Shown: positions 36,801-47,360 of the stretch, one piece after another
How positions within the stretch are numbered: position 1 is the first letter of the stretch
Layout: each line of letters starts with the position of its first letter
Assembly (NCBI GenBank): GCA_009746045.1
Contig: RPFO01000213.1
Coordinates: 11,742,553-11,806,552, forward strand
Source: Mesostigma viride
Taxonomy: Eukaryota > Streptophyta > Mesostigmatophyceae > Mesostigmatales > Mesostigmataceae
Direction: 5' to 3'
DNA length: 64,000 nt
Program-made: the position numbers and the translations under genes
The notes under the pieces: generated by a model
What the model was told of the DNA's origin: nothing
Databases searched by the model: none
Seen by the model: the letters and a program-made list of their open reading frames with translations, nothing else

Positions 36801-39800
36801 AGGAGGGGGGGACAGATATTGTCGAGTGCCATTCTAGAATCATTGGTTTGTCGCGTACTTGTAGTCCTGAAAATGCCTGGTGCACGAGTCATGTATGGAC
36901 AGTCAACTGTACCGGCATCTATCCCTGTAGCCTGCGGTACAACATTTGCGGTAGAGAGCTTTCAAACCACATGAGCTCCCAGCAAGACAGCGTGGTGGCT
37001 CTGGTAGCAGTATATGCAAAGGTGGGTGGAACCATCGACATTCACGCTGCTTATATCCCTTGCTGCGCTCTTCAATATCCCAGGCATGCACTTCAAGCAA
37101 CTTGCCTCGCTCGCAGCATCAAGGCCAGCGGAATGAGCCATGCGTATGACGTGACCGTTCCTCACTCTCGTTAAGGTATTCGCTGATACCTGCGCAACCA
37201 TGGCTGGACGCAGCACTATTATCGTCACTAGTCCGTGGACAAGTCGGTTAGATCCCACGGTTCCGTCTGCACATTTCGTAATTTACATTTGACAGTCTGC
37301 TCAAGTGACTACGCAAGTAAAAACGGTTTGATCTGACAAGTCAAACTGTCGGCCATGCCCGCACGCTGTCATGCCACAGCAAAGCTCACGTGCGCTTTTG
37401 CCATGGATTACTCAAGCGGTTACAAAGCTGTGGCTCTGTCTGCGCAGAGGTGCTGAATGAGCCATGCGCCTAACGCACTGACTGCTTCACATGGTGCCTG
37501 AGCCATGCATGAGATGAAGTAAGCTACCCAAGTAGGCTCGTTGCCTGCTCACATGGTTGGCTTTGTGCCCTCATGGGGATAACAGAGTGGGGTTGTGCTT
37601 GCGTGGGACTTGTACGTGTGTTGGCGGCATGTGGGCGCGCCACCTGGCAGCTCGCGGACGTGCTCACGTGCGTGCGCGGCGTCAACCGCACCGATGCGGG
37701 CACGCTCGGCCGTACCTTCAAAGTAGGTCGTTCCCAGGGTAGCCTGTTACCTGTATCTTTGCAGTTGCGTATTTGAGCCAATGGTTAATTGCACGTACAA
37801 CCAACCAGTCGGCGCCTCTTGCAGGTCCAGGCATTGCAGCTAACAATCGGGCCTGAGTTTGCGTGTGGGCATGCTGACCCCCACGTCGCGTATGGGCTGG
37901 TTTTGTGATGTATCAACGAGACAACCAGCGCAGGGCAGAAATCTGGAGAATCCGATGTATGTTTGCCCACTGTTCCTTAATAATAAAAACAACAGAATCA
38001 AAAAATCAAAATCTTGCGCGACACTGCCAGATAAGTAGCTTGATTGCCTAGATATGTCCCTTGGCAGGCTTTATAGTATAGTAGCCTTACCGTATAGCCT
38101 TATTGTTTAGTAGCCTAACCACGAAAGGTGAGGGTCATTGGCTGGGTGTTGAACTGATGTGTAAGGCAGCAGTATGGTGGTGGTACGTATCTCAATCAGC
38201 AATGGCACTGCGGTACTTCTGCACAGATTCAAGCATCGAGCTCTAGGTTCTAAAACTCCTTATTCAGATCAATGGTTTTGGAACAAGAGTCTATTTTGGA
38301 ACCGCTCGTATCAAGCTTGAAATTCTCTTCCTTGATTATTTTACTTGCTACCTGTTTCTTCTACTTTTCTGTGCCTCAAATTACGGTCGGGCATTATAAA
38401 TTGACATCATCGGTTACCTCTGCCTGTCGTGCTGCAAAGTGCAAAGTGACTACGGGTGCCCACCAGCTACCCACTTCCCCCCATCCCCTCGTTCCCCTTT
38501 GCCCCACTCAAGTATTAGTAATGAAGGGTCTTCATCTGTACCCTGGAACACAATGTATTGTCCTGTAAATCAGCGGCCCATGCATTCTTGTCGTGTTGTC
38601 AACTTGGTGCAATTTTAGTATCTGCAAATGTGATCATGAGCAGCCTTATTATTGTTTTCCAACCTACCGGCCACCACACACAAGCCACTGTGGCCACAGC
38701 CGTTGCTGACTAGGCCCGCCATCCCTGCCCCCGCCGTGGCCCCCACCGTGCAGACGTTGAAGCAGATCATGAACGCGTCCCTGGAACAGATCCTGGCATG
38801 CCCTGGCATCGGCGAGCAAAAGGTGGGTAGCGCGCAGTTCCTTGACCACCAGTCTCCTCGCTTGTTATCTTTAGAGTACCCTGACCATCCGCCTGTTCTT
38901 ACCTTGCTAGCTGGTCGGCACGCTGTCCTGACAGCGCGCCGTCTGCTTACCCTTGCCTGTGTTCTTTGCGGGCCCCGTCATCGGCAAACAGAAGGTGCGC
39001 TCAATAACTTGACCTCTGGTTCCTTGCTCGTTGTTTGTGTAGTCCTCTGTTGTAGTCCTTGACATAGATGTTGTTTGTGTAGTCCTTTATGCTACCCACT
39101 CACCATAGGGCGCCATGCCATGTGGGGTCGATGGCCATGGCCAGCTCAAAGTTGGGCGTCATGCCATGTGGGGTTGATTGGGATTGTCAACTATACGGTG
39201 TGCCCAGTGGTTCCTCGCCTGTGCGTTGTGTTCCTTGCCAGCCTCTTCCTCTGTTGACGATGGGTCGGTTTGGGTCGGTTTGGGTCGGTTACATTTCAAC
39301 CGCACACAAGTACACACTTATCGGCCGGCTTGTCCCGAGGGTGGTACCAGGCTCGGTGCCTTGCAATCTTCTAGTGCAAATTGGCGGTCTTGACCAGAAG
39401 GACAACTGTAAAGACTCGGCCTATGAGTAGAACTCCGTACTGTTTTGTCTCACACAGCTTGCGCATGCGCTTGTCAATCCCGTTGGGGTTCGCCATGGTT
39501 TGGGTGCAGTGGAAGCCGCTTCACATCGGTCGGTGTGCCACATGTCTGACACAGCTTGTGCACGGCTCCAGTTTTGTGGGGGTCCTCCCACTTAAGTAAC
39601 ATACTAGTATTTGTCGCTCCCACTTGAATCGTTTCGGTGCAGGCGAAGCGGCTTCATGAGGCGTTCCACCAGCCGTTCCTGTACACAGTGAAGCAGCCGC
39701 GCATCACCTACGCGCTGTCGCAAAGAGGGGCGTCAGGGGCTGGCAGCTCGTCCCAGCCACAGGCAGCATCCTCTCAGGGGGAGGCAACGGAACAAGAGAG

Positions 39801-39804
39801 GTGA
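30807..39804 (+). CDS. ERCC1: DNA excision repair protein ERCC1, nine exons
   Basis: ERCC1 pairs with XPF as the structure-specific endonuclease making the 5' incision in nucleotide excision repair. Exons: 30807-31090, 31847-31925, 32782-32885, 34209-34308, 35400-35476, 36519-36618, 37651-37722, 38754-38822 and 39643-39804. All are GT-AG and in phase, giving 348 residues. Residues 1-95 are Pro/Gln-rich and probably disordered. The central XPF-like domain starts at NAIIVSNRQKGNSVLKHIRN, then WVFGDIVPDYQLSP, LKFHMLHQDYLF, FCAWSREECARYLETFK and FEKKPADML. The tandem helix-hairpin-helix follows (VRGVNRTDAGTL, then MNASLEQILACPGIGEQK, AKRLHEAFHQPF). A roughly 35-residue Ser/Gln tail precedes TGA. 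The start is the first ATG of an exon whose last part is clearly coding. Introns contain many exon-edge echoes. Confidence 0.95.
31975..32212 (+). repeat. Echoes of ERCC1 exon-2 donor and a 13 bp array
   Basis: The exon end GTCAGCAACCGCCAG plus GTGGGTGC (31911-31933) recurs as GTCAGCCACCGCCAGTTGGG at 31981 and GTCAGCCACTAGCAGGTGGG at 32187. Between them, 32036-32180 holds about eleven units of GTGATTCAACAAT. Confidence 0.88.
32945..33492 (+). repeat. 59 bp minisatellite resembling the ERCC1 exon-3 end
   Basis: About nine 59 bp units contain GCGCTGTCCTCCGCCACCGT, GGCACTGGACACAGGGTAGC and AGGTTTAGTCTT. The first part translates LSSATVALDTG, close to the exon-3 end LSPTTVALYI. This suggests that an exon-edge echo was amplified into a satellite. 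Confidence 0.85.
33920..34200 (+). repeat. ~100 bp duplications of the ERCC1 exon-4 acceptor
   Basis: CCGCCTCAAGTTCCACCCCC at 34017 and CTGCCAGCCTCAAGTTCCCA at 34105 precede the true CCGCCAGCCTCAAGTTCCAC at 34202. Spacers with CACCCCCACTGATGCTTGCC-like sequence recur, so the period is about 90-105 bp. Confidence 0.85.
34395..34615 (+). repeat. Echoes of the ERCC1 exon-4 donor
   Basis: The exon end CATCCTGATCTGCCACGTGG plus ACCTGGTGAGC (34284-34314) recurs as CATCCTCACCTGCCACGTAG at 34402, TACCTGGTGAGCCGCC at 34509 and CCACGTGGACCTGGGGAGG at 34590. Confidence 0.83.
35512..35660 (+). repeat. Two echoes of the ERCC1 exon-5 donor
   Basis: The exon end CTCCCTTTTCTGCGCGTGGAG plus GTGAGGGTGCTC recurs as CTCCCTCTTCTGTGTGGGGA at 35518 and CTCCCTCTTCTGCGCATGGG (followed by GGTGAGCGTACTC) at 35626. 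The second keeps a plausible GT donor. Confidence 0.87.
35961..36058. repeat. Tandem duplication, ~49 bp
   Basis: Two near-identical units (GCCTTTCTATGTATTTTGGT, then AAGTAACAAGTCTCCTCCT) in ERCC1 intron 5. Confidence 0.9.
36619..36785 (+). repeat. Tandem 81 bp duplication of the ERCC1 exon-6 donor
   Basis: The junction ATGTCGCGG plus GTGAGGGAGCGTGTGG (36610-36634) is repeated almost perfectly as ATGTCGTGGGTGAGGGAGCG at 36691, and partly again at 36773. The interval includes GACATGATCAACCCTATGCG. High identity shows a recent event. Confidence 0.92.
38975..39015 (+). repeat. Echo of the ERCC1 exon-8 donor
   Basis: CATCGGCAAACAGAAGGTGC followed by GCTCAATAACTTGACC copies the exon edge at 38808-38848 (CATCGGCGAGCAAAAGGTGG, then GCGCAGTTCCTTGACC). 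Confidence 0.85.
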
Positions 39805-40810
39805 CCAGTTGCTACCTTTGCCGCTGTTTCGTGGGAGAGCATCTGGTTGTCAGGCTTAATAACAGTTGAACATAATATGGTGGGGATTAACCCCATGCAT
39901 CAACGCATTCCTGACTTCCTATCATGCCTAGATGAAGGGCGAAGGCACCGAGACCAGCAAAGAAGCAAGTGGCCTTTCCTGAGGCCATAAAGCCAACGCT
40001 TACTTCAGTGGGCCCGGGTACATTGGTTACCACGTGAACTCATGGGTTACCACGTGAACTCATGGGTTACCACGTGAACTCATGGGTTACCACGTGAACT
40101 CATGGGTTACCACGTGAACTCATGGGTTACCACGTGAACTCATGGGTTACCACGTGAACTCATGGGTTACCACGTGAACTCATGAGACAGCCTTACAATG
40201 GCCATCGGCTTCCCAGACAGGAAACCCCCGCCCACCCTCCTGCTGGACGTCAGCCCTGTCGCCCTGGCGACTCTCTCACGTTAGCTCCTTTGCAGCTGGC
40301 TTCCTTCCACGGCAAATACGTGAACACCGCCATCGGCCAGGGGTAGGCAGCCTTATATCGCCTGGACAAGTCTTGGTTGTGACGTTACTTAGATGGCCAG
40401 CGCAAGCGCATTCTGTCTGACAAGGCCCTTATCCCTCCCATCCTCGTTTGTGGCTGCGCGAGGCATGAATCCGGCTGGGCGAAGCGCTGAGCGCGCATGT
40501 CAATGGCACTGTCACCTGAATTCTCTGCCACATCTTGCGGGCGCCCAGTACCAAGAGTGCCGCATTCAGGCAGAAGTATATTGCGAACTCCCACTGGCTA
40601 CCCATATCGTCCGTTACCACATCCATTTTGCTGGGCATCTCACATGCACAGATAAAATGGACACAGATGTGAGCCCGGCCAGGGGACAGCCAGCCGGGCC
40701 GGCACCTCTTCATTAAGCATTGCCCCCTCCTCCCCTCAGGTAGCCTTGCTACTGACTTACATGCAAATTGATGCATGCAATCTTAATTCACGCAGTTAAG
40801 TGATTTACCA
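39805..40810. other. ERCC1 3' flank
   Basis: No gene recognised. 40024-40187 holds eight perfect copies of the 20-mer CATGGGTTACCACGTGAACT. Confidence 0.7.
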
Positions 40811-40876
40811 TTAATTAATTAAACTCGTGCTCCCGTTGGGGAGTCACGGAGCACCGAAGTGCTTTTAATCCCTGTG
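40811..40876 (-). mobile_element. Stem-loop retroposon 3' end
   Basis: On the minus strand: GTGCTCCGTGACTCCCCAAC then GGGAGCACGAG and (TTAATTAA). The CTCCC-CAAC-GGGAG hairpin is perfect. Other copies of this type lie at 47297-47360 and 52631-52675. Confidence 0.75.
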
Positions 40877-40959
40877 TGTGCACAACAGGAGAAAGGGATT
40901 TACCATACGTGATCTATTTCTCCATGCATACTTACGCTCGCCGGCCATTGTAGAAAGAT

Positions 40960-41472
<513 letters not shown>

Positions 41473-41759
41473 TCGGCTTAAGGTTATAATGCAAGAATAG
41501 AATTGGTCGATGGACCAATGCACGTGTACAGTTTATAGATAATCCTCCAGGCAGCTAATGGGCAGTTTTGATAGATTTGAGGTATAAATAATCGGTTTGT
41601 TTGATAAAGTGTAAATTGTAGTTATAGCTGTTGTCAGTATGGGAATAACACTCCATGGGAATAATTTAATTTGGCTTGCTAGCTAGTAGGATGGCTGAGC
41701 TCCCAACAAAGGCGAGTCTGAAAAAATCTCATTACTTACCGCATTGATGCAGACGATAT

Positions 41760-41865
41760 TTGTTTAAACTTTTGTGTAATTATTTTTCTAATGAGATTAG
41801 CATAGTACTCCATGGCATGCCTTTGCGCATGACACGCAAGTACTTACTTACTTACTTACTTAACT
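41760..41865 (+). mobile_element. CTTA-tailed retroposon copy
   Basis: Ends AACTTTTGTGTAATTATTTT, TCTAATGAGATTAGCATAGT, a GCATGC-containing hairpin, ACACGCAAGTA and (CTTA)n. Copies also at 47140-47240 and 61047-61140. Confidence 0.78.
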
Positions 41866-42058
41866 ACCGCACGTGACGTGATTAATGTTGATTGATCAAA
41901 ATCCATATGTAGCAGCAACATGTGCCAGGCCCACAGCCGACTTGCTTGCTGAGTTTGAGATCTCAGCTGCATACATGATAGTGGAACCCATACGTTTCTT
42001 TGCTGCTGCATGGTCTTAGCTGACTGCAGAAGCACACTTCAGGTCAGAGGTTTTACTA

Positions 42059-43216
42059 CTAGCCAAGACTTAGGGCCGCGAGCTGGTTCTCCAACTCCCC
42101 AGCAGTACGCAAGGCCGCGAGCTGAATACCCAGAAGCTTGCCTTCACAGAGTCTGCACGGCTCCTTGCCCTCCGGTGGCTCGCTGCCTCCCAGAGGCTTC
42201 TGAGGTGAGCTGCTGCGTAAGCAATCTTCATAGAAGTGGAACTTCTTACCGGTGCGGATCGAGTAGAAACGCGATGGTGGCTCAGGCAGCAGGGCTGATT
42301 CACCTGACAGTGGTACTATCCACTCGGATACCGCACCACGATGATTATCCCGGCATGATGAACAAAGATACGGTTTCTTGCAGTCATCCCACCCGACGCC
42401 TAGTGTGTAGAAGTCCTTGACCTTATTAATTACCTCTGCGCAAACCGTGGTGTGGAAAAAGCGGCTGGCCAGTCGCCACTGCCATATTGGCTGGCCATAT
42501 AACAGCTTGTTTTCTAGGCCTTCCACCGAGCTCTCTTGGGTTTGTAGTCGCGGCCTCGGGCTGCAGAATAATTGACCATCGGACAAGACTGAGTAAGCGT
42601 CGAGGCGCCTACCCGGCAGCTCACTCAGCCGTTTGACCAACTCATGGATTCCCATCGCTTTCACGAGAACTGCGTGTAACGCCCGCCTATCCGAGTCAGC
42701 TTGATGGGGGTGGACGTTTTCAACTCCATGCCTCTTGCAGAGCGTTTTGAGAGACCCGGATCCAAAGCTGTCAGATAAGCACTCATTTGAACAATAGAAG
42801 CGCCACTTCCAGGCGGCGTCTTCGATCGTTACCCCGCTCCAAATCAAGTGGGAGAAGAGAACTCTCGCGTCGTATGCGGCGTTATGGGACAGAAAAGCGA
42901 TTGTTGCCTCGGGCTGCCCTGCATGTTCATCTTGGACGAACTTGATTAGGCTTTGCCAGCATTCCAGGAAAACCTCCCGCAAGCGGCCAGGGGATTTGGC
43001 CAACCCGGTTTTTAAAAAGACGTTGCCTGGGTCGCCATGAGAAGCACTCACAACGCCGACGCTGATCTGGTCGATTCTTTGGTTTTCCAAACAGCTAAAG
43101 GGAATTCCTCGCGTATCCAGAGTCTCGATGTCCCACAAGAATAATAAGAAAGGACCTTGACACACGCGGTATTCGGGCGGCGGCCGGGCCGAGGCTTCGG
43201 AGCTGGAATCAAGCAT
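42059..43216 (-). CDS. DEDDh-family 3'-5' exonuclease (DnaQ-like), intronless
   Basis: A 385-residue single-exon ORF from ATG at 43216. Exo I: FLLFLWDIETLD (D-x-E). Exo II: ATIAFLSHNAAYDARVL, with the middle Asp. Exo III: HPHQADSDRRALHAV, with His and the final Asp. The fold fits RNase T/DnaQ-type nucleases acting on single-stranded DNA or RNA 3' ends. The C-terminal half holds Cys pairs (YLCSSCRDN and PCRLCEG) that may bind zinc; these lie outside the nuclease core and I recognise no named domain. Lack of introns is unusual beside its neighbours and suggests retroposition or transfer (viral or mobile). A 17 bp palindrome sits 5 bp upstream of the ATG. Confidence 0.82.
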   Translation of the reverse strand: MLDSSSEASARPPPEYRVCQGPFLLFLWDIETLDTRGIPFSCLENQRIDQISVGVVSASHGDPGNVFLKTGLAKSPGRLREVFLECWQSLIKFVQDEHAGQPEATIAFLSHNAAYDARVLFSHLIWSGVTIEDAAWKWRFYCSNECLSDSFGSGSLKTLCKRHGVENVHPHQADSDRRALHAVLVKAMGIHELVKRLSELPGRRLDAYSVLSDGQLFCSPRPRLQTQESSVEGLENKLLYGQPIWQWRLASRFFHTTVCAEVINKVKDFYTLGVGWDDCKKPYLCSSCRDNHRGAVSEWIVPLSGESALLPEPPSRFYSIRTGKKFHFYEDCLRSSSPQKPLGGSEPPEGKEPCRLCEGKLLGIQLAALRTAGELENQLAALSLG

Positions 43217-43220
43217 GCCG

Positions 43221-43237
43221 GTCCAATAATATTGGAC
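43221..43237. promoter_or_regulatory. 17 bp perfect palindrome at the exonuclease start
   Basis: GTCCAATAATATTGGAC has 8 bp arms around one central base and contains CCAAT in both directions. It begins 4 bases upstream of the ATG at 43216. A factor site or RNA hairpin is possible; its role is unknown. Confidence 0.4.
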
Positions 43238-44215
43238 GACGCAGGTATAAATTGCGCACTAGAGGCGATACGGATCCTCCTTCCAAGTATCACAATCGCT
43301 ATGGCGTACGCATGCGGCCGTCCCGACGCTGCAGGCTGCCTCAGTTGTCTAGATTATATCTTGATCCCCGGCCTTTTAATTTTTTCAGTTCTCCGCGTCT
43401 CGACCTGGCAGACACGACAAGAGTTGGCACGTGCGCTGATCTGGAAGATTGTAAGCCTCGCCTGCTTCGCGTAAGCGGCCGAGTGACGACAAAGACGGAG
43501 TGCGGAGTGACACGGCATGTGACGAGACACCGGACGTGGAAACTGCCTTCTGCATTCTTTTATACCCAGATCAGTCCGGCGGCCGTCAAAGTTCATTTTC
43601 TGATATTAGGCGGCTACTCAACGAGTTTTAAGTACGAATGTACGAAATATTGATGTTACCCAACCCTGATCCAACAGCTATTACCGTCACTGTATCCACG
43701 ATTCACCTGGGCCTTCCCGCCAACTCAACTGCGCCTTCCCGCCAACATCCATCCCGCGGGGGAAAATTTTTTTTACAGCTTTACTCCTGCTCTACTGTAA
43801 GCTTACCCCGCGTCTACCGCGGACCCAGCGACCCTTATTGCCCAGTATTGCTTTGCCCATCGTTATAGCTCGAAAGGGTTGGGCGGGCACCGTTATTTAG
43901 CGCAATCAGCGAAGAGGCAATGTCGCATTTGCCGGAACATTTAGGCAGTCTGTGGAAGTTTTAAACATATAGCGCCACACTTGCTGAAAAGGTCCATCAA
44001 GTATGTAATCGCAGTGCTAGATCATCACATTCCAGAGCAAACAGCTTGGTTGGTCACCTTGAGTTCACTTTGACGCAGCCGCGCGTGGAAAAGAGAACTG
44101 GGCGAGCTGGCATAGCAGCATAGACGTGATGCGCTAGGTGACGGGTGACAGCAAGTTGGCAGCCTCGAGACCCGCTGATAAGCCGGGATCAATTCTTGGA
44201 CCGGCGACCCTTGCG
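43238..44215. other. Divergent intergenic region
   Basis: Between the minus-strand exonuclease and the plus-strand MYND gene. No coding exon or repeat array is recognised. Confidence 0.5.
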
Positions 44216-46451
44216 ATGGGACGCTTGAGCGTGACATGCAATAATAGTAGCTGCTTTAAGCCGGCCACAAAGAAATGCTCGGCGTGCCAATTCACCCGCT
44301 ACTGCTCCAAGGTGAGTAGCCTGATGGGATGGATCGCGTGACGAAGTGGGGAGGTTGATCGCCTCAATCTCCCCACTGTGTCGCGACACAATGCAACCCT
44401 GCCTGTTCAAGGTTTCTTCGTATGCTGTTCAAGTTGGCTGAGGACCCTGCCTGCTTTCACGCGTCCCCTTTTCCTGCGCCTGCGTCTAAATTACACAGCA
44501 ATGCCTGGCCCTCGATCACTCCATCCACAAGCTTAATTGCAAGGAGATTGTCGCGTGGGAGGAACGAACTTCACGAGACGCGCCCCCTCTCAACCTGTCC
44601 CAAGCCGCGGGTCTCGTCGCATCTGTATCTGCACAACTGGACGGTCAGGATGACCCAGCCGAGGATGACTCCAACGGTTCCCCCCTCGACCGGCTCCAGG
44701 CGGCGACCGGCCTGTCTTTCAAAAACAGAAAGACACTCGGGAAGGCAGGCGCGTGTGAGGTACTGGCATCCGCCCTTGACCGTGCCCTGGCCGCCGGCAA
44801 TTGCTTGACGTCCCACTTGTATGACATCTGCAGCGGCATGGTCGCGCTCACCCACATCGACACCTGTCCCGAGAATGGGGTCACCTTGAGCAAGCTCGGT
44901 TCCATACCCAACGTGACGAGGGTCTTACTGCTGGCGACCGCAGAGGGAGACTGGCCACTGGCGGAGCGCGCCTGCTGCCTCCTGTCCCACCTGGCCCTCC
45001 TCAGGCAGCCGTCGCACTGCCGCCAGTTTGCGGATGTCAGTACCTATGAGGCCGTGGCCGCGTGCCTGGTGGCGGCTGCCAGCTGTCCCAAGAGCATTGA
45101 AGGCTCTACTGCCTCCCAAGGCTTGAACCAACCCCCGACGATTCTCGACCGCACCTCCGCAAGCTATGCGGCCTGCGACGCGGTGCACGACCTCCAATTG
45201 GTGGCCCAGCTGTGCAGGGACCCTGGGTGCCCGAGGCACGGCCACGACCACGAGGACCTCATGCCCGGATGCCAGAACCGCCTGCGCCTGGGCACCATGC
45301 CAGGTCTCCCGGCCGCCCTCGCCGCTTGCCTCCACACCGCGTTCGCCCAGCTGGTGTCATTAGTCACCGGGGACATGCCGGGCCCACTAGCAAACGCAAC
45401 CTTCCGAGGCCTGGACCAAGGCGTGGAGCCAGAGGCGCCCTTACAAGGCCTGGAAATGCCGACAGAGAACTTTCAAGGCCTGGAGTTAGAGGCGCCCTCT
45501 TTGGGCCTAGAAACTGGGGAATGCCAACGCCTGGCTTCGGAGGTCCCTGAAACCGTGGACGCGGAGGCCTCGCTCCGCCAATGCCTACAATCGGATGCCT
45601 TCCGCGGCGCGCTGGCGGATATGGTCAAGGTCTGCCAGGGCATCTACATGGTCATCCAGCCGCGGGGGTACCCGGCCGATGTCGCGCTTGCATTCGGCAC
45701 GCAGCCGCACGTGGCGCGCGATCTGGCCGGCACACTGGCCCTGGCAGGGTCGCCCCACTACCTGGCGGCGCGCCCCGCATGTGACCCGGACTGGCTCCTG
45801 CTCAACCGGGCTTGCAAGCTTATCAGCTCCGTGGTCCATGCGCAGGTGGCGGTCCGAGGGGGGAACGTCCCCCTGGGCTTCCGCGACACGGTTCGCCCCC
45901 TATTGGAGCTGTTAGAGCTGGGCAATCGAGAGAGGCAGCGCTCGCCTCAATTCGACGCGGTGACGACGATGGTGGCACTCGCGGGGGACGCCTGGGTGGC
46001 CGAGGCGATGGTCGAGGAGGGCGTGTGCGAGGCGCTGGTGGAGGCCATGCGCCAAGGGGTGGACCGGCGTGACGTTCTGATCACGCAAAACGCGAGCAAT
46101 GTCGTGCGGATGCTCTCATCTGTCCCGGCCGCCGCGCGCCAGCTGGCGAGCTGTGAGGACACCTGCCAGACCCTGGTCGACGCGCTCTTGATGACCCTCA
46201 TACTCGAGAGGGTGCGTGCAGCCAAGGGTGGGGACATCACCATCCCGCTGCCAGCGCAAGCCTCTGTGGGCTATTCCGTGGCGGCATGGTTGCCCATAAT
46301 GGCGGCCGATCCGCGCTGCAAAACGTTTTTCCTCACGGCGGGCGCGGAGAAGGTGCTGGCGATCGCGTTCCAGGTGGCCATGGCAGCACTGGATGCGCCC
46401 GCCATGGCGCTGCTGTACAATGTTAAGGAGGCCATGCATGGAGGGCTCTGA
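44216..46451 (+). CDS. MYND zinc-finger protein with long helical C-terminal region
   Basis: Two exons, 44216-44311 and 44499-46451, joined in phase, giving 682 residues. The MYND finger (residues 7-48) is split by the intron: C-x4-C in TCNNSSC, then KKCSACQFTRYCSK, then QCLALDHSIHKLNCK. MYND fingers bind proline-rich peptides in partner proteins. The remainder is Leu/Ala-rich helical sequence resembling armadillo-type repeats (for example LLLATAEGDWPLAERACCLL and VLITQNASNVVRMLSSVPAA). This suggests a scaffold, but no named domain is certain. A short internal repeat lies at 45405-45530. No SET domain is seen. An upstream GTG-initiated extension is open, but the ATG at 44216 directly precedes the finger. 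Third-position GC is high. Confidence 0.82.
45405..45530 (+). repeat. Internal coding repeat in the MYND gene
   Basis: Units around AAGGCCTGGA encode FRGLDQGVEPEAPLQGLEM and FQGLELEAPSLGLE. This is an in-frame minisatellite giving acidic GLE/EAP repeats. Confidence 0.75.
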
Positions 46452-47139
46452 GCAGGGGGCGACCGCGCTGCCTGTCAGCCTCCCTGGCGTGACGCTCGCC
46501 GGATGAGCGGAAGTGGTTCTTGGGCTTGAAGGTGATGGGAGCCGGAACGTGACTTGCTTTACTGAGAGGGAGCCCGTCGGCGTTGCCGTGTAGCTTTGCA
46601 AGGCTAGTCTCTCCATCAGTGTACACATGTACCATTGTGGTCGGTGGGTGCGATAGGACCTCAAGCGCGTTGCCAAACATGCACATACTACTATGTGGCC
46701 GATGCTTAACCACAGCGCTGGGCCTCGCGCCTAATCGCATAATGGCTGGGCCACTTGCATCCATCAGTGAAATGGCACTACTAAGCCAAATATTCCCTTG
46801 GCTGCACCAGATCACATGAATGATGGTGGATCAGGTAATTTATAATTTTACTGATGATTTACATAAGAGTGATGCAACCAGTGCAGGCTTGACATCGCTA
46901 GAGTATCCGTACCAAAGGTATCCTGTGAACCCCGTCAAGTACATGGGTAAGGACTCGTTCCTGAAGGTGGATGGAAATGATGGTGATGGGCCGCATGATT
47001 GTGCGTCGCTTTATGAACTTCATCTACACCACATTACTACATCTAGATCGAAATGTGTGAATCATGCACCGCAGTACATGCCATTTCATGCAGTAGAGGA
47101 CAGCTCAGATGAGGATTATATATGGTTGCGATGCAAACG
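46452..47139. other. Intergenic, unrecognised
   Basis: An uninterrupted 109-codon frame (46820-47149, plus) runs into the retroposon copy at 47140. It resembles nothing I know and may be element sequence. Confidence 0.35.
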
Positions 47140-47240
47140 ATATTTGTAACTTTTGTGTCATTATTTTTCTAATGAGATTAGCATAGTACTTTGTGGCATG
47201 CCCATGCGCATGCCACGCAAGTACTTACTTACTTACTTAA
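47140..47240 (+). mobile_element. CTTA-tailed retroposon copy
   Basis: Same family as 41760-41865. Here the terminal hairpin is perfect: GTGGCATG pairs with CATGCCAC. It is followed by GCAAGTA and (CTTA)n. Confidence 0.8.
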
Positions 47241-47296
47241 GCACCGCAGAGCGACCTAATAATAATAATAATAGTAATAATCATAATTAATTAGTT

Positions 47297-47360
47297 AATT
47301 AATTAATTAAACTCGTGCTCCCGTTGGGGAGTCACGGAGCACCGAAGTGCTTTTAATCCC
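47297..47360 (-). mobile_element. Stem-loop retroposon 3' end
   Basis: Near-identical to 40811-40876, with an (AATT)n tail (47281-47310). It abuts the tail of the preceding CTTA-tailed copy in opposite orientation. Confidence 0.78.

Noticed and set aside
46820-47149. 109-codon single-exon gene
   Set aside because: No family likeness, and its end lies inside a dispersed retroposon; kept only as a note.
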